Of a DNA stretch of 35,281 nucleotides, positions 17,299 through 24,728 are shown piece by piece (within the stretch, counting starts at the first letter, position 1; each line of letters begins with the position of its first letter). The DNA is from Psychrobacter cibarius (GTDB taxonomy: Bacteria; Pseudomonadota; Gammaproteobacteria; Pseudomonadales; Moraxellaceae). The notes under the pieces were generated by a model, which did not search any database, was not told where the DNA came from, and saw only the letters and a list, made by a program, of their open reading frames with translations. The DNA is taken from contig NZ_JABASQ010000027.1 of NCBI RefSeq assembly GCF_016107535.1, positions 1 to 35,281 on the forward strand. Reading direction: 5' to 3'. The position numbers were made by a program, and so were the translations under genes.

Positions 17299-18507
17299 CT
17301 ATACGCGCTCAATGATAGTGGCAATACCCATACCGCCACCCACACACAGCGTAATCATCGCGGTTTTTAGATCGCGACGTTCTAACTCGTCAAGGACTGT
17401 GGTCATGAGCATCGCGCCCGTGGCACCAAGTGGATGACCCATAGCGATGGCACCACCATTGACGTTGACGATATCAAGCGAGAGTCCGAAGTCATCGGCA
17501 GTATTCAGTGGAACGGCAGCAAAGGCTTCGTTGATTTCCCATAGGTCTATATCTGAAGCTTGCATGCCTGCTTTTTTGAGCGCTTTTTGGCAGGCAGGCG
17601 TTGGCCCTGTCAGCATAATAGCGGGTTCTGAGCCAATGACTGCAGCCATCGTAATTTTAGCACGTGGTTTCAGACCTGCTTTTTGACCAGCAACTGCACT
17701 ACCGACTAAGCAAATTGCGGCACCATCGACGATGCCTGATGAATTACCCGCATGATGCACGTGATTTACTTTTTCAATGGTGGTATATCTATCCAAGATA
17801 ACGCTATCAAAGCCCATCTTACCCGGCATAATAAAAGAAGGATTGAGACCAGCTAAAGTTTCGACATTGGTATTGGGACGGATGGTTTCGTCTTTATCCA
17901 ATAACGTCATGCCATTGATATCCGTGACGGGTACGACCGATTTATCATAATAGCCCTGCTCCCAAGCATGCGCGGCGCGGCGATGTGACTCGGTAGCAAA
18001 CTCGTCGACATCGGTGCGACTAAAGCCTTTTAGCGTCGCTATGGTATCCGCGCCAACGCCTTGCGGGACAAAATGCGTCGCTTCATTAACCCGTGGATCC
18101 ATATACCATGCACCGCCATCAGAGCCCATCGGCACGCGGCTCATCGATTCTACGCCACCTGCAACCACCATGTCCTCCATACCTGACATGATTTTGGCAG
18201 CAGCTAAGTTGATAGACTCCAGACCTGAGGCACAAAATCGAGATAAAGTGACACCCGCGACACTTTGCGCCCAGCCAGCGTCAATGACCGCAATACGGGC
18301 AATATCAGAGCCCTGTTCGCCAACGGGCGTCACGCAACCAAGCACCACATCATCGACCAAACTGGTATCCAAATGGTGGCGCTGTTGCATTTCCTTTAAC
18401 AAGGTACGAGCAAGCCAAATCGGTGACGCCTGATACAAAGAGCCATCCTTTTTGCCTTTACCACGCGGGGTACGGATGGCGTCATAAATGTAAGCAGTCT
18501 CAGTCAT
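17299..18507 (-). CDS. Acetyl-CoA C-acyltransferase (thiolase)
   Basis: A 402-residue thiolase that releases acetyl-CoA (or propionyl-CoA from 2-methyl substrates) from 3-ketoacyl-CoA. All active-site blocks are present: the acyl-accepting Cys in [12 protein letters not shown] (about residue 90), NEAFAAVPL, the His in [16 protein letters not shown], and the second Cys in TLCVGGGMG near the C-terminus. Length is normal for the degradative class. AAGGGA five bases before the ATG is a good ribosome-binding site. It sits second in the operon, 102 bases after the acyl-CoA dehydrogenase gene, and supplies the last step of the cycle. FadA, FadI and AtoB-type thiolases cannot be told apart safely here, so no symbol is given. 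Confidence 0.92.
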   Translation of the reverse strand: MTETAYIYDAIRTPRGKGKKDGSLYQASPIWLARTLLKEMQQRHHLDTSLVDDVVLGCVTPVGEQGSDIARIAVIDAGWAQSVAGVTLSRFCASGLESINLAAAKIMSGMEDMVVAGGVESMSRVPMGSDGGAWYMDPRVNEATHFVPQGVGADTIATLKGFSRTDVDEFATESHRRAAHAWEQGYYDKSVVPVTDINGMTLLDKDETIRPNTNVETLAGLNPSFIMPGKMGFDSVILDRYTTIEKVNHVHHAGNSSGIVDGAAICLVGSAVAGQKAGLKPRAKITMAAVIGSEPAIMLTGPTPACQKALKKAGMQASDIDLWEINEAFAAVPLNTADDFGLSLDIVNVNGGAIAMGHPLGATGAMLMTTVLDELERRDLKTAMITLCVGGGMGIATIIERV

Positions 18508-18609
18508 AAAAATCCCTTTTTATTTTTTGAATAAATAACCATGATGGATGATGGCAATATAATCGCCATGTTAGAATCAAGAACTAGAACTAACAATTAA
18601 AATAGACAA

Positions 18610-19761
18610 TTACATAAAGCGTGACGCCAGCTCTTTCATGATTTCATTGGTGCCGCCGTAGATTTTTTGTACTCGCGCATCAGCATATAGGCGAGCAATC
18701 GGGTATTCTGTCATATAACCATAACCGCCAAATAGCTGGACGCATTCGTCGATCACGTCACACTGCTTTTGGGTTACCCAATATTTAATCAAAGACGCCT
18801 GTGGTACCGTCAACTTGCCTTCTAACATGGCATCGACAGCGGCATCACACATTGTGCTAGCAGCGAGATAATCAGCGTAGCACTCTGCCATTTTAAAGCG
18901 CGTATTTTGAAATTTCCAAATCGGTTTGCCAAAGGCTTCACGACCTTTGACATACTCTAGGGTCAAATTAATCGCCAGCTTCATCGCACCAACGCCCGTT
19001 AAAGCAATGATTAGACGCTCACGTGGCAGCTCTTGCATCATTTGAATAAAACCCATGCCCTCTACTGTGCCAAGCAAATTCTTTTGCGGCACACGTACAT
19101 TGCTGAAAAATAACTCTGAAGTATCTTGTGAGGTCAGACCAATCTTATCGAGATTACGACCACGCTCAAACCCTTCTACTTTGTCCGTTTCTACCACGAT
19201 AAGCGAAACGCCTTGCGCACCTTTTTCACGATCGGTTTTGCAGGCGAGCAAAATCAGGTTGGCATGCTGACCATTGGTAATAAAGGTCTTTGAGCCATTG
19301 ATAATATAATCATCGCCGTCTTTTACGGCATAGGTTTTGATGTTCTGCAAATCTGAGCCAGTACCCGGTTCGGTCATAGCAATCGCCGCCACATACTCAC
19401 CGGTCGCCATCTTAGGTAGCCATTCTTTTTTCTGCGCTTCCGTACCATGACTCAAGATATAAGGCGCGACAATACCTGAATGTACCATGCCGCCGAATCC
19501 GGATTGATTAGCCTCAGCCTGCGCATAAAGAAGCGCCGCTTCATGACCAAAGTCACCACCGCCGCCGCCATATTCCTCTGGAATCGATGCACATAAGAAT
19601 CCTATCGCGCCAGCCTCTTCCCACGCGGCGCGGTCAATCATGCCGTTTTTGCGCCACTGCTCGTCCTTTGGCTCCCACGATTGAAACATTTTAAGCGCGC
19701 TATCATGCACCATCTGGTGCTCTTCGGTCATCCAGTTCGGAGTGAATTTTTCAATACTCAT
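18610..19761 (-). CDS. Acyl-CoA dehydrogenase, LCAD (ACADL)-like
   Basis: A 383-residue FAD enzyme that introduces the trans-2 double bond in acyl-CoA. It has the signature AMTEPGTGSDLQNIKT, the flavin-contacting NGSKTFITNG and the C-terminal VQKIYGGTNEIMKELASR. At the place where MCAD has its catalytic Glu (YEGT) this protein has Gly (YGGT). The base is instead expected in ELPRERL, as in long-chain and isovaleryl-CoA dehydrogenases, and ELPRERL is present. LCAD enzymes are known to accept branched chains, which agrees with the racemase-like gene downstream. AAGGA eight bases before the ATG fixes the start. It is first in the operon, with a short perfect hairpin (19800-19832) in its leader and a divergent TetR gene beyond. 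Confidence 0.9.
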   Translation of the reverse strand: MSIEKFTPNWMTEEHQMVHDSALKMFQSWEPKDEQWRKNGMIDRAAWEEAGAIGFLCASIPEEYGGGGGDFGHEAALLYAQAEANQSGFGGMVHSGIVAPYILSHGTEAQKKEWLPKMATGEYVAAIAMTEPGTGSDLQNIKTYAVKDGDDYIINGSKTFITNGQHANLILLACKTDREKGAQGVSLIVVETDKVEGFERGRNLDKIGLTSQDTSELFFSNVRVPQKNLLGTVEGMGFIQMMQELPRERLIIALTGVGAMKLAINLTLEYVKGREAFGKPIWKFQNTRFKMAECYADYLAASTMCDAAVDAMLEGKLTVPQASLIKYWVTQKQCDVIDECVQLFGGYGYMTEYPIARLYADARVQKIYGGTNEIMKELASRFM

Positions 19762-19799
19762 ATTGTCTGTCCTTGACGATGGGAAGTTGATAATTGCTA

Positions 19800-19832
19800 G
19801 GGCGTGTCCTCAATTCAAACGAGGACACGCCC
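19800..19832. mobile_element. 33-bp solo inverted-repeat pair of the TA-flanked element
   Basis: The same termini as the 170-bp element (GGGCGTGTCCTC and GAGGACACGCCC, with the adjoining AATTC of its left end) meet across nine bases, and TA flanks both sides. It is an internally deleted copy that keeps both ends. Transcribed, it folds into a 12-bp G+C-rich hairpin in the leader of the acyl-CoA dehydrogenase operon, about 25 bases before its ribosome-binding site. Confidence 0.8.
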
Positions 19833-19870
19833 TAATATAAAATACTATTGAGTGTAAACATCTTATTTAT

Positions 19871-19886
19871 GGTAATTTTAATTACC
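19871..19886. promoter_or_regulatory. Candidate TetR operator 1
   Basis: A palindrome with arms GGTAATT and AATTACC around TT. It lies in the gap between the minus-strand fatty-acid operon and the plus-strand tetR gene. Its core GTAAT-N4-ATTAC is shared with a second site at 19981-19994. TetR-family repressors usually bind such palindromes in the divergent region they control. Confidence 0.55.
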
Positions 19887-19980
19887 GTTATATACAATCT
19901 CAGTATTCTTTATATTTAATATCATGCAAGACTTATACTAGGACAGTAAAAGACAATGCGCAACCAATTAAATAATAATA

Positions 19981-19994
19981 GTAATTAATATTAC
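19981..19994. promoter_or_regulatory. Candidate TetR operator 2
   Basis: GTAATTAATATTAC, the same GTAAT-N4-ATTAC core as the site 109 bp away. It lies closer to the tetR gene and could mediate autoregulation. The region is very AT-rich, so chance palindromes are possible; the shared arms make chance less likely. Confidence 0.5.
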
Positions 19995-20090
19995 CCAACT
20001 TACTTTTATCTTATTAATACTTAAATGATGTACTACTTCAAGCATGAGCTATCTAAAAATACCTACCGTAAAGGAGCTACGAAACCAACG

Positions 20091-20729
20091 ATGAAAACCA
20101 CGAGCCAGATACCTAGCACGATTGAAACCCGCGCCTTGGCACCCTTATCCGATATGCGCCCTGCTACTTTAGAAAAAATTGAAAAAGCCGTTCGTAAAGT
20201 ATTTGCAGGTTTTGATTCTAATGAGGTGACCATGGCACAAATTGCAAAGTCTGCCAATGTCTCACTACAGACGCTGTATAAATATTTTGGTGATAAGCAA
20301 ACGCTGTTTTATACCATCATGGATATCGTATTAGGTAGATTGGCGGCGCGCATCATGGATCATTTGCAAGGCATTGATAGCGTGCAAGATCGGCTGCGCA
20401 AGACATTATGGGTCTGTTTTGACTTTGTAGACTCGCATCCTGATGCCGTGATGGTGCTGTCTTCGGTATCGGCATCACGTATTCGTAATATTGCGATTTA
20501 TGAGAATAAAGAGCTGATTGGGGCATTTTTGAATGTATTAGAAGATGGTCAAAACCGCGGGGTACTAAATGATACCGTGCCCCTTTATATACTTTTTGAT
20601 GTGTTTATGGGTTTTATCAGTCGTCTTGGCTTGATGCATATCATTCGCCAGACCGACACACCCATTAATGCAGAGTTTGATGCGTTATTCGTGATTTTAT
20701 GGCGAGCCATATCAAAGCCTGACATATAA
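20091..20729 (+). CDS. TetR-family transcriptional regulator of the fatty-acid operon
   Basis: A 212-residue repressor. The N-terminal TetR helix-turn-helix spans about residues 25-75 and includes VTMAQIAKSANVSLQTLYKYFGDKQTLF. The C-terminal ligand-binding domain is all-helical and hydrophobic, as in regulators that sense acyl-CoA. It is divergent from the acyl-CoA dehydrogenase operon, with two matching palindromes between, so it probably represses that operon and itself until an acyl-CoA binds. The start is uncertain. ATG 20091 has AAGGAG 14 bases upstream, farther than usual. An upstream ATG at 20025 has no site and would add 22 residues. ATG 20151 begins just at the DNA-binding domain. 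The ligand is inferred from the neighbours only. Confidence 0.82.
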   Translation: MKTTSQIPSTIETRALAPLSDMRPATLEKIEKAVRKVFAGFDSNEVTMAQIAKSANVSLQTLYKYFGDKQTLFYTIMDIVLGRLAARIMDHLQGIDSVQDRLRKTLWVCFDFVDSHPDAVMVLSSVSASRIRNIAIYENKELIGAFLNVLEDGQNRGVLNDTVPLYILFDVFMGFISRLGLMHIIRQTDTPINAEFDALFVILWRAISKPDI

Positions 20730-20816
20730 TCAGTTCGATATACAATAACTTGTACGATATTATGAAATATTCATACCAGCCAATTTTTAATTCTTACAAT
20801 CAAAAGCTAGAACGAA

Positions 20817-20842
20817 AAAGCCTCACTTGGTAGTGAGGCTTT
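20817..20842. terminator. Terminator between convergent tetR and the orphan gene
   Basis: Perfect 11-bp arms AAAGCCTCACT and AGTGAGGCTTT surround the 4-base loop TGGT. The minus strand continues TTTC, so it mainly serves the minus-strand gene ending at 20873. The stem is nearly the same as that of the terminator at 795-830. Confidence 0.85.
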
Positions 20843-20872
20843 ACTTAATGCTTAAAAACTAATACTTAGAAA

Positions 20873-21328
20873 TTAACATTCCTTAGATTTTTTTAGCTTA
20901 TATTCTTCTACCCTATCAACCATTTCATAACCTTGTTCACTCATCTGTTGATAGCCATTGCTCACACTGCCATAGGATGAATTTTTATTATCATGCTGAG
21001 CGTGCACAGCAGCATCTTTGATCTGGGCAATGTCTTCTGCAAACGGCGTATGAGGGATATCCAGCACAGAAAATAGCGCGGCTAAAAATTCTTCAGCGGT
21101 AAAATATTTATCCATATAGCTGCCATCAAGCCCAAGGTATTTATTCGATAATACGTGACGTAGGCGCTCACAAGCAGGGATAGTATGCTTGATAGGATAA
21201 CCCATGGCTTTAACAATATCTTGCGAACGCAGCTCAAGTGTCGCTATCTGATTGATCGCATACTGGGCGAGAAGGTGACGTGGATGATAATGACGGGTAT
21301 GTTTGGATTGGTTAGCAATGTGGCTCAT
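20873..21328 (-). CDS. Hypothetical protein, unknown family
   Basis: A 151-residue soluble protein from ATG 21328 (MSHIANQ), which has AAGGTG nine bases upstream. The frame is open back to 21409, but the added residues (MCLILFAYLGVF) have no start signal. I do not recognise it. Residues 10-90 are mostly helical, basic and Leu/Tyr-rich: HPRHLLAQYAINQIATLELR, then QDIVKAMGYP, where the spacing resembles a short helix-turn-helix, then LDGSYMDKYFTAEEFLAALFSVLDI. Residues 95-151 are polar, Asn/Ser/Gln/Glu-rich and probably disordered, ending LKKSKEC. There is no signal peptide or membrane segment. It is a single-gene unit between two strong boundaries. A DNA-binding or phage-like regulatory role is conceivable but unsupported. 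Confidence 0.6.
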   Translation of the reverse strand: MSHIANQSKHTRHYHPRHLLAQYAINQIATLELRSQDIVKAMGYPIKHTIPACERLRHVLSNKYLGLDGSYMDKYFTAEEFLAALFSVLDIPHTPFAEDIAQIKDAAVHAQHDNKNSSYGSVSNGYQQMSEQGYEMVDRVEEYKLKKSKEC

Positions 21329-21701
21329 GATATTGAACACCTTAGACTCCTGTAACTCCGACGAAAAAGGGTGAAATACGCCCAAATAGGCAAATAAAAT
21401 CAGGCACAAATGAGGATGTCGGAGTACAGGCTCATGCGCTTTACCAGAATTGTTTTATATCGTGCTGGAAGTTGCAAGGTTTGTACGCCGCCATTTATAA
21501 CGATAATGGCTGGCGATGACAAAACTGTTAAACCCACGATAATGACTTAAAGATGATAGCATATCAGATAATAGAAAATAAATACTGATATTAATACGCT
21601 TTGGTAATCACACGATTGTTACGGTCTCTATATCGCCGTCAAAGTCTGAATACCTTTATATTTAAAAACGGTAGAAAAAATCAGACGATGACTCAACAAA
21701 G
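21329..21701. other. Intergenic stretch, no gene seen
   Basis: This 373-base AT-rich gap separates the start of the orphan gene from the end of the amaA-like gene. The promoter of the orphan gene should lie at its left side. I see short hairpins (CCATT/AATGG near 21490-21510) but no terminator with a T-run after the amaA-like gene and no open frame that looks coding. Confidence 0.5.
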
Positions 21702-22988
21702 CTATCTAATTATTTTTAGACATTGACCTGCATGATATAAAGTCAGTCCCAACTCAGTAAAGCCAGATTTCATCCCGCCAAAAGAGACTTTTGCCTCTTC
21801 TAAGGTCTTAAATGGCAAGGGAATACTGTCTCTATTACCGGTCATTATATAATCTGCAAAGCACTTACCCATTAGCGTGCCTGTAGTAATGCCACGACCG
21901 TTATAAGCCGTTGCTGTCAGCAAGCCCTCGTCGGGCTCCATGACTCGAAAAATATGATCTTGCGTAAAACCAAAGCTACCCGTCCACTCATACTGCCATT
22001 TAAATGCTGGCAAATCTGGATAATAGCTTTTTTGCACCGCATTGGCCCATGATTGATAAAAGGATTTTGGTTTAAGCTGTGTACCACCCACCGTTCCCAA
22101 TAATAGGCGATCGTCGTCATCACGGCGAAAGCTAGACAAGGCCAAGCGTGTATCCCATGCCCCTGTTTTGTAAGGTAAGATACGATCTGCCGCCTCGCCA
22201 TTAAGTGGCTCAGATGCAATCTGATAATAATAAACCAAATAAAATGTCTTTGTGATTTCTGTCCATTCGCCTTCGGTATAAGCGTTGGTCGCAATGATGA
22301 CGCGATCGGACTTGACGCGCGCTTTAGAAGTCCTTGCATACCAATAGCCATCTACCTTTTCTAAGGCTTCAACAGCGGAATGCTCGTAGATAGTCACACC
22401 AAGACTGGTAGCGACTTTTGCAAGTCCTCTGACATAAGCCAGCGGATTTATCGTACCAGCCCGATGATCTAGTAATGCTTTATTGATACTTGTCGTCCCG
22501 CAATATTCATGGCATTTACTGCCAGTTAGCACTTCAACATTCGCACCGCGGCGGCTCAACTGCTCATATCTGATATCGACATCTGCTTCACCTTTGGCGT
22601 TATGTGCCATGTGGATATTACCAGCTTGAGTGGCTTGGGCGTCGATATTATAACGCTTGATTAAATCAAATACTAAGCTTGGCGCTTGTCCAAGGGCTTC
22701 TGTCAGACACTCACCTGCCGCTTCGCCTAGCGCAATATTCAAATCATCAGGGCGCGCCCAAGTACCTGCATTGACGAGCCCTACGCTTTTTCCTGAGCCG
22801 CCACTACCAATCGTTTGACTCTCAAGCAAAATAACCTTGACGCCTTTTTCTGCCAAATGAATCGCCGCCGATAACCCTGTATAACCGCCGCCTATGATAC
22901 AAATAGTCGCTTCAGTATCGCTATTCATCTGGCTGTAAGTATCAATAATAGGTGCGGTCATATTCCACAAACATTGCTCTTGCAACAT
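21702..22988 (-). CDS. amaA: FAD-dependent oxidase, L-pipecolate oxidase-like (AmaA/PuuB group)
   Basis: A 428-residue DAO-fold flavoprotein. The N-terminal Rossmann motif is ATICIIGGGYTGLSAAIHLAE followed by VILLES. Next comes GSGGSGKSVGLVNAGTW, as in the PuuB/AmaA/OrdL group. The C-terminal YNGRGITTGTLMGKCFADYI contacts the flavin. In Pseudomonas putida AmaA oxidises L-pipecolate to piperideine-6-carboxylate, the substrate of AmaB. Here amaB and hglS are encoded just upstream on the same strand, which makes that role the best reading. Gamma-glutamylputrescine oxidase is the main alternative, but no other puu gene is present. AAGGA seven bases before the ATG fixes the start. Only 17 bases separate it from the NhaC-family gene, so the two are almost certainly co-transcribed. 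Confidence 0.75.
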   Translation of the reverse strand: MLQEQCLWNMTAPIIDTYSQMNSDTEATICIIGGGYTGLSAAIHLAEKGVKVILLESQTIGSGGSGKSVGLVNAGTWARPDDLNIALGEAAGECLTEALGQAPSLVFDLIKRYNIDAQATQAGNIHMAHNAKGEADVDIRYEQLSRRGANVEVLTGSKCHEYCGTTSINKALLDHRAGTINPLAYVRGLAKVATSLGVTIYEHSAVEALEKVDGYWYARTSKARVKSDRVIIATNAYTEGEWTEITKTFYLVYYYQIASEPLNGEAADRILPYKTGAWDTRLALSSFRRDDDDRLLLGTVGGTQLKPKSFYQSWANAVQKSYYPDLPAFKWQYEWTGSFGFTQDHIFRVMEPDEGLLTATAYNGRGITTGTLMGKCFADYIMTGNRDSIPLPFKTLEEAKVSFGGMKSGFTELGLTLYHAGQCLKIIR

Positions 22989-23005
22989 CTCATATTCCTT
23001 CTAAA

Positions 23006-24466
23006 TTACGCATTATCTACAGTGGAGAGCGTGTTTGTGTCGTTATTAACAATAGGTTCTTCACGGGGGATAAATTTGTCTAAGAACACCCATAACAAAC
23101 CAAATAGCGGTGATAACCAACAGGCAAAGGCGAATGGTGCATAAGTGAGTGTCGCAATACCTAGTGTTGCCGCGACGAAACTACCGCCCATGTTCCAAGG
23201 AATAAGCGGAGATAACAGGGTTCCCGTATCTTCAATAGAGCGAGTAAGCGTGGTACGCTTGTAGCCCATTTCTTGATATTTGTCTTTTAATAAACGACCT
23301 GGCAACACCAGTGTGGTATAGACGTCACCGATGAGCGTACCAACACCAAGCGTGCTGGCATACGTGGTCATCACTAAACCAAATCTCGATTTCACCATCT
23401 TATTAATTTTTGCCATGATGGCTTTTAGCGTACCGTAATGCTCAATTGAGCCGACGAATGCTAAAGCAAAGATGGTTAAGGTCACGACCCATGTCATCGA
23501 CATAATGCCGCCTTTAGACAGCAGTTGATCCACGACAGCAAAGCCCGTTTCACTGACAAAGCCATTTTGTAAGACCGTAAAAATGTCATGCACACCCACG
23601 CCTTGCATAAAGAAGGCGACCAATCCTGCGACCACCACACCAGACAATACCGTTGGAATAGCAGGCATTTTCATCACCGCTGCAATGACAACGACAACAG
23701 CCGGTAATAACGTAATAATACTGAGGTTATAATTGGCCGCTAGCGAAGTTTGAATTTCTTTAATTGAGGTTAAATCGACATTTTCTGCGCCGTAACCCAT
23801 ACCAATCCAAGCATAGATAATCAATGCAGTCACCATAGCAGGTACCGTGGTGGGCAACATGCCGCGGATGTGCTCCCAAAGGTCAACACCGGCAGCGGCT
23901 GGTGTTAAGTTGGTGGTGTCAGATAATGGAGACATTTTGTCACCGAAAAAAGCGCCAGAAACAATAGCACCGCCCGTTAGTGACGGCGGGATGCCCAAGC
24001 CTAGCCCAATACCCATCATGGCAAGACCAACCGTCCCAACCGTGCCCCAAGAGGTACCGGTTGCGACAGAAATAATGGCACAGATGATACAGACAGAGAC
24101 TAGGAATGATGAAGGAGAAAAAACGCTAAAACCGTAGTATAAAATCGTGGGAACCGTACCAGCGATAATCCAAGCACCGATGAGCATACCAACGCCCATC
24201 AAGATAATCATGGCCGGTAAACCAATTTTGACAACCTTTAAAAAGCGTTGTTCCATGCCATCCCAGTCACGGCCACGCAGCTTCATAAACAAGCCGGTGA
24301 TTAAAATACCGCAAGCTAAGGGGATGTGAGGGGTAAAATCTTTGAATACAAAAAACTGCACCATCAGAATAATGGCAGTCAACACCAGAGGTGCAATATC
24401 TAATAAAAAACTAGAAGACGGACCGTAGCCATCTTTAGCTTCGTCATAAGGTTTATCATCCATCAT
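23006..24466 (-). CDS. NhaC-family antiporter/amino-acid carrier
   Basis: A 486-residue inner-membrane protein with about 11-12 hydrophobic segments. NhaC signatures include GTSWGTVGTVGLAMMGIG and the loop GDKMSPLSDTTNLTPAAAGVD, with a mirrored GTLIGDVYTTLVLPGRL and EDTGTLLSPLIPWN in the second half. Classical NhaC exchanges Na+ for H+, but family members also carry organic acids and amino acids, such as MleN with malate/lactate. Lying 17 bases ahead of the pipecolate-oxidase-like gene, it may import pipecolate, lysine or aminoadipate; that is inference. The ATG at 24466 has GGTAGG six bases upstream; ATG 24463 is equally acceptable. The longer frame to 24532 consists of leader repeats (VVSTTVVSMTVVSTT) and is probably not translated. 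Confidence 0.83.
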   Translation of the reverse strand: MMDDKPYDEAKDGYGPSSSFLLDIAPLVLTAIILMVQFFVFKDFTPHIPLACGILITGLFMKLRGRDWDGMEQRFLKVVKIGLPAMIILMGVGMLIGAWIIAGTVPTILYYGFSVFSPSSFLVSVCIICAIISVATGTSWGTVGTVGLAMMGIGLGLGIPPSLTGGAIVSGAFFGDKMSPLSDTTNLTPAAAGVDLWEHIRGMLPTTVPAMVTALIIYAWIGMGYGAENVDLTSIKEIQTSLAANYNLSIITLLPAVVVVIAAVMKMPAIPTVLSGVVVAGLVAFFMQGVGVHDIFTVLQNGFVSETGFAVVDQLLSKGGIMSMTWVVTLTIFALAFVGSIEHYGTLKAIMAKINKMVKSRFGLVMTTYASTLGVGTLIGDVYTTLVLPGRLLKDKYQEMGYKRTTLTRSIEDTGTLLSPLIPWNMGGSFVAATLGIATLTYAPFAFACWLSPLFGLLWVFLDKFIPREEPIVNNDTNTLSTVDNA

Positions 24467-24484
24467 AAGATACCTACCTTCCTT

Positions 24485-24520
24485 AGTAGTGGATACTACT
24501 GTCATAGATACAACAGTAGT
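24485..24520 (-). promoter_or_regulatory. Overlapping hairpins in the nhaC leader, next to the ribosome-binding site
   Basis: In mRNA order: segment A ACTACTGT (24520-24513), segment B ACAGTAGT (24502-24495) and segment C ACTACT (24490-24485). B pairs perfectly with A over 8 bp or with C over 6 bp across a 4-base loop. The B:C helix directly abuts the AAGGAAGGTAGG region (24484-24473). The two structures exclude each other, a layout that could control access to the start. No known riboswitch is recognised. Confidence 0.4.
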
Positions 24521-24728
24521 GGAAACAACCAATCCATGGCTGCTGATAATGCGAAAAAAAGTGCGAAAAAGGTTACGGCAAAGGGAGTAAAAAGCCTGTC
24601 TTTGAAATCATGAATAGTTACTCATCACTTCCGCAGGCTTTCGTACTAAAATAATAAATACTTAATAATTGGCTTGCTAAATAAGCGCTGATCCTACTTA
24701 ACAAGCGTCACATCACGTCACATTGTTA

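Noticed and set aside
21917..22351. 144-codon minus-strand frame inside the amaA-like gene
   Set aside because: It overlaps a clearly conserved flavoprotein in another frame and shows no family features, so it is a shadow.
24467..24532. N-terminal extension of the NhaC-family protein (VVSTTVVSMTVVSTT)
   Set aside because: The residues come from leader hairpin repeats, lack family similarity, and a good ribosome-binding site lies at the internal ATG.
24591..24642. AAAGCCTG/CAGGCTTT as a terminator after amaB
   Set aside because: The arms are separated by a very long loop and the stem is only 8 bp, so I did not list it as a feature.
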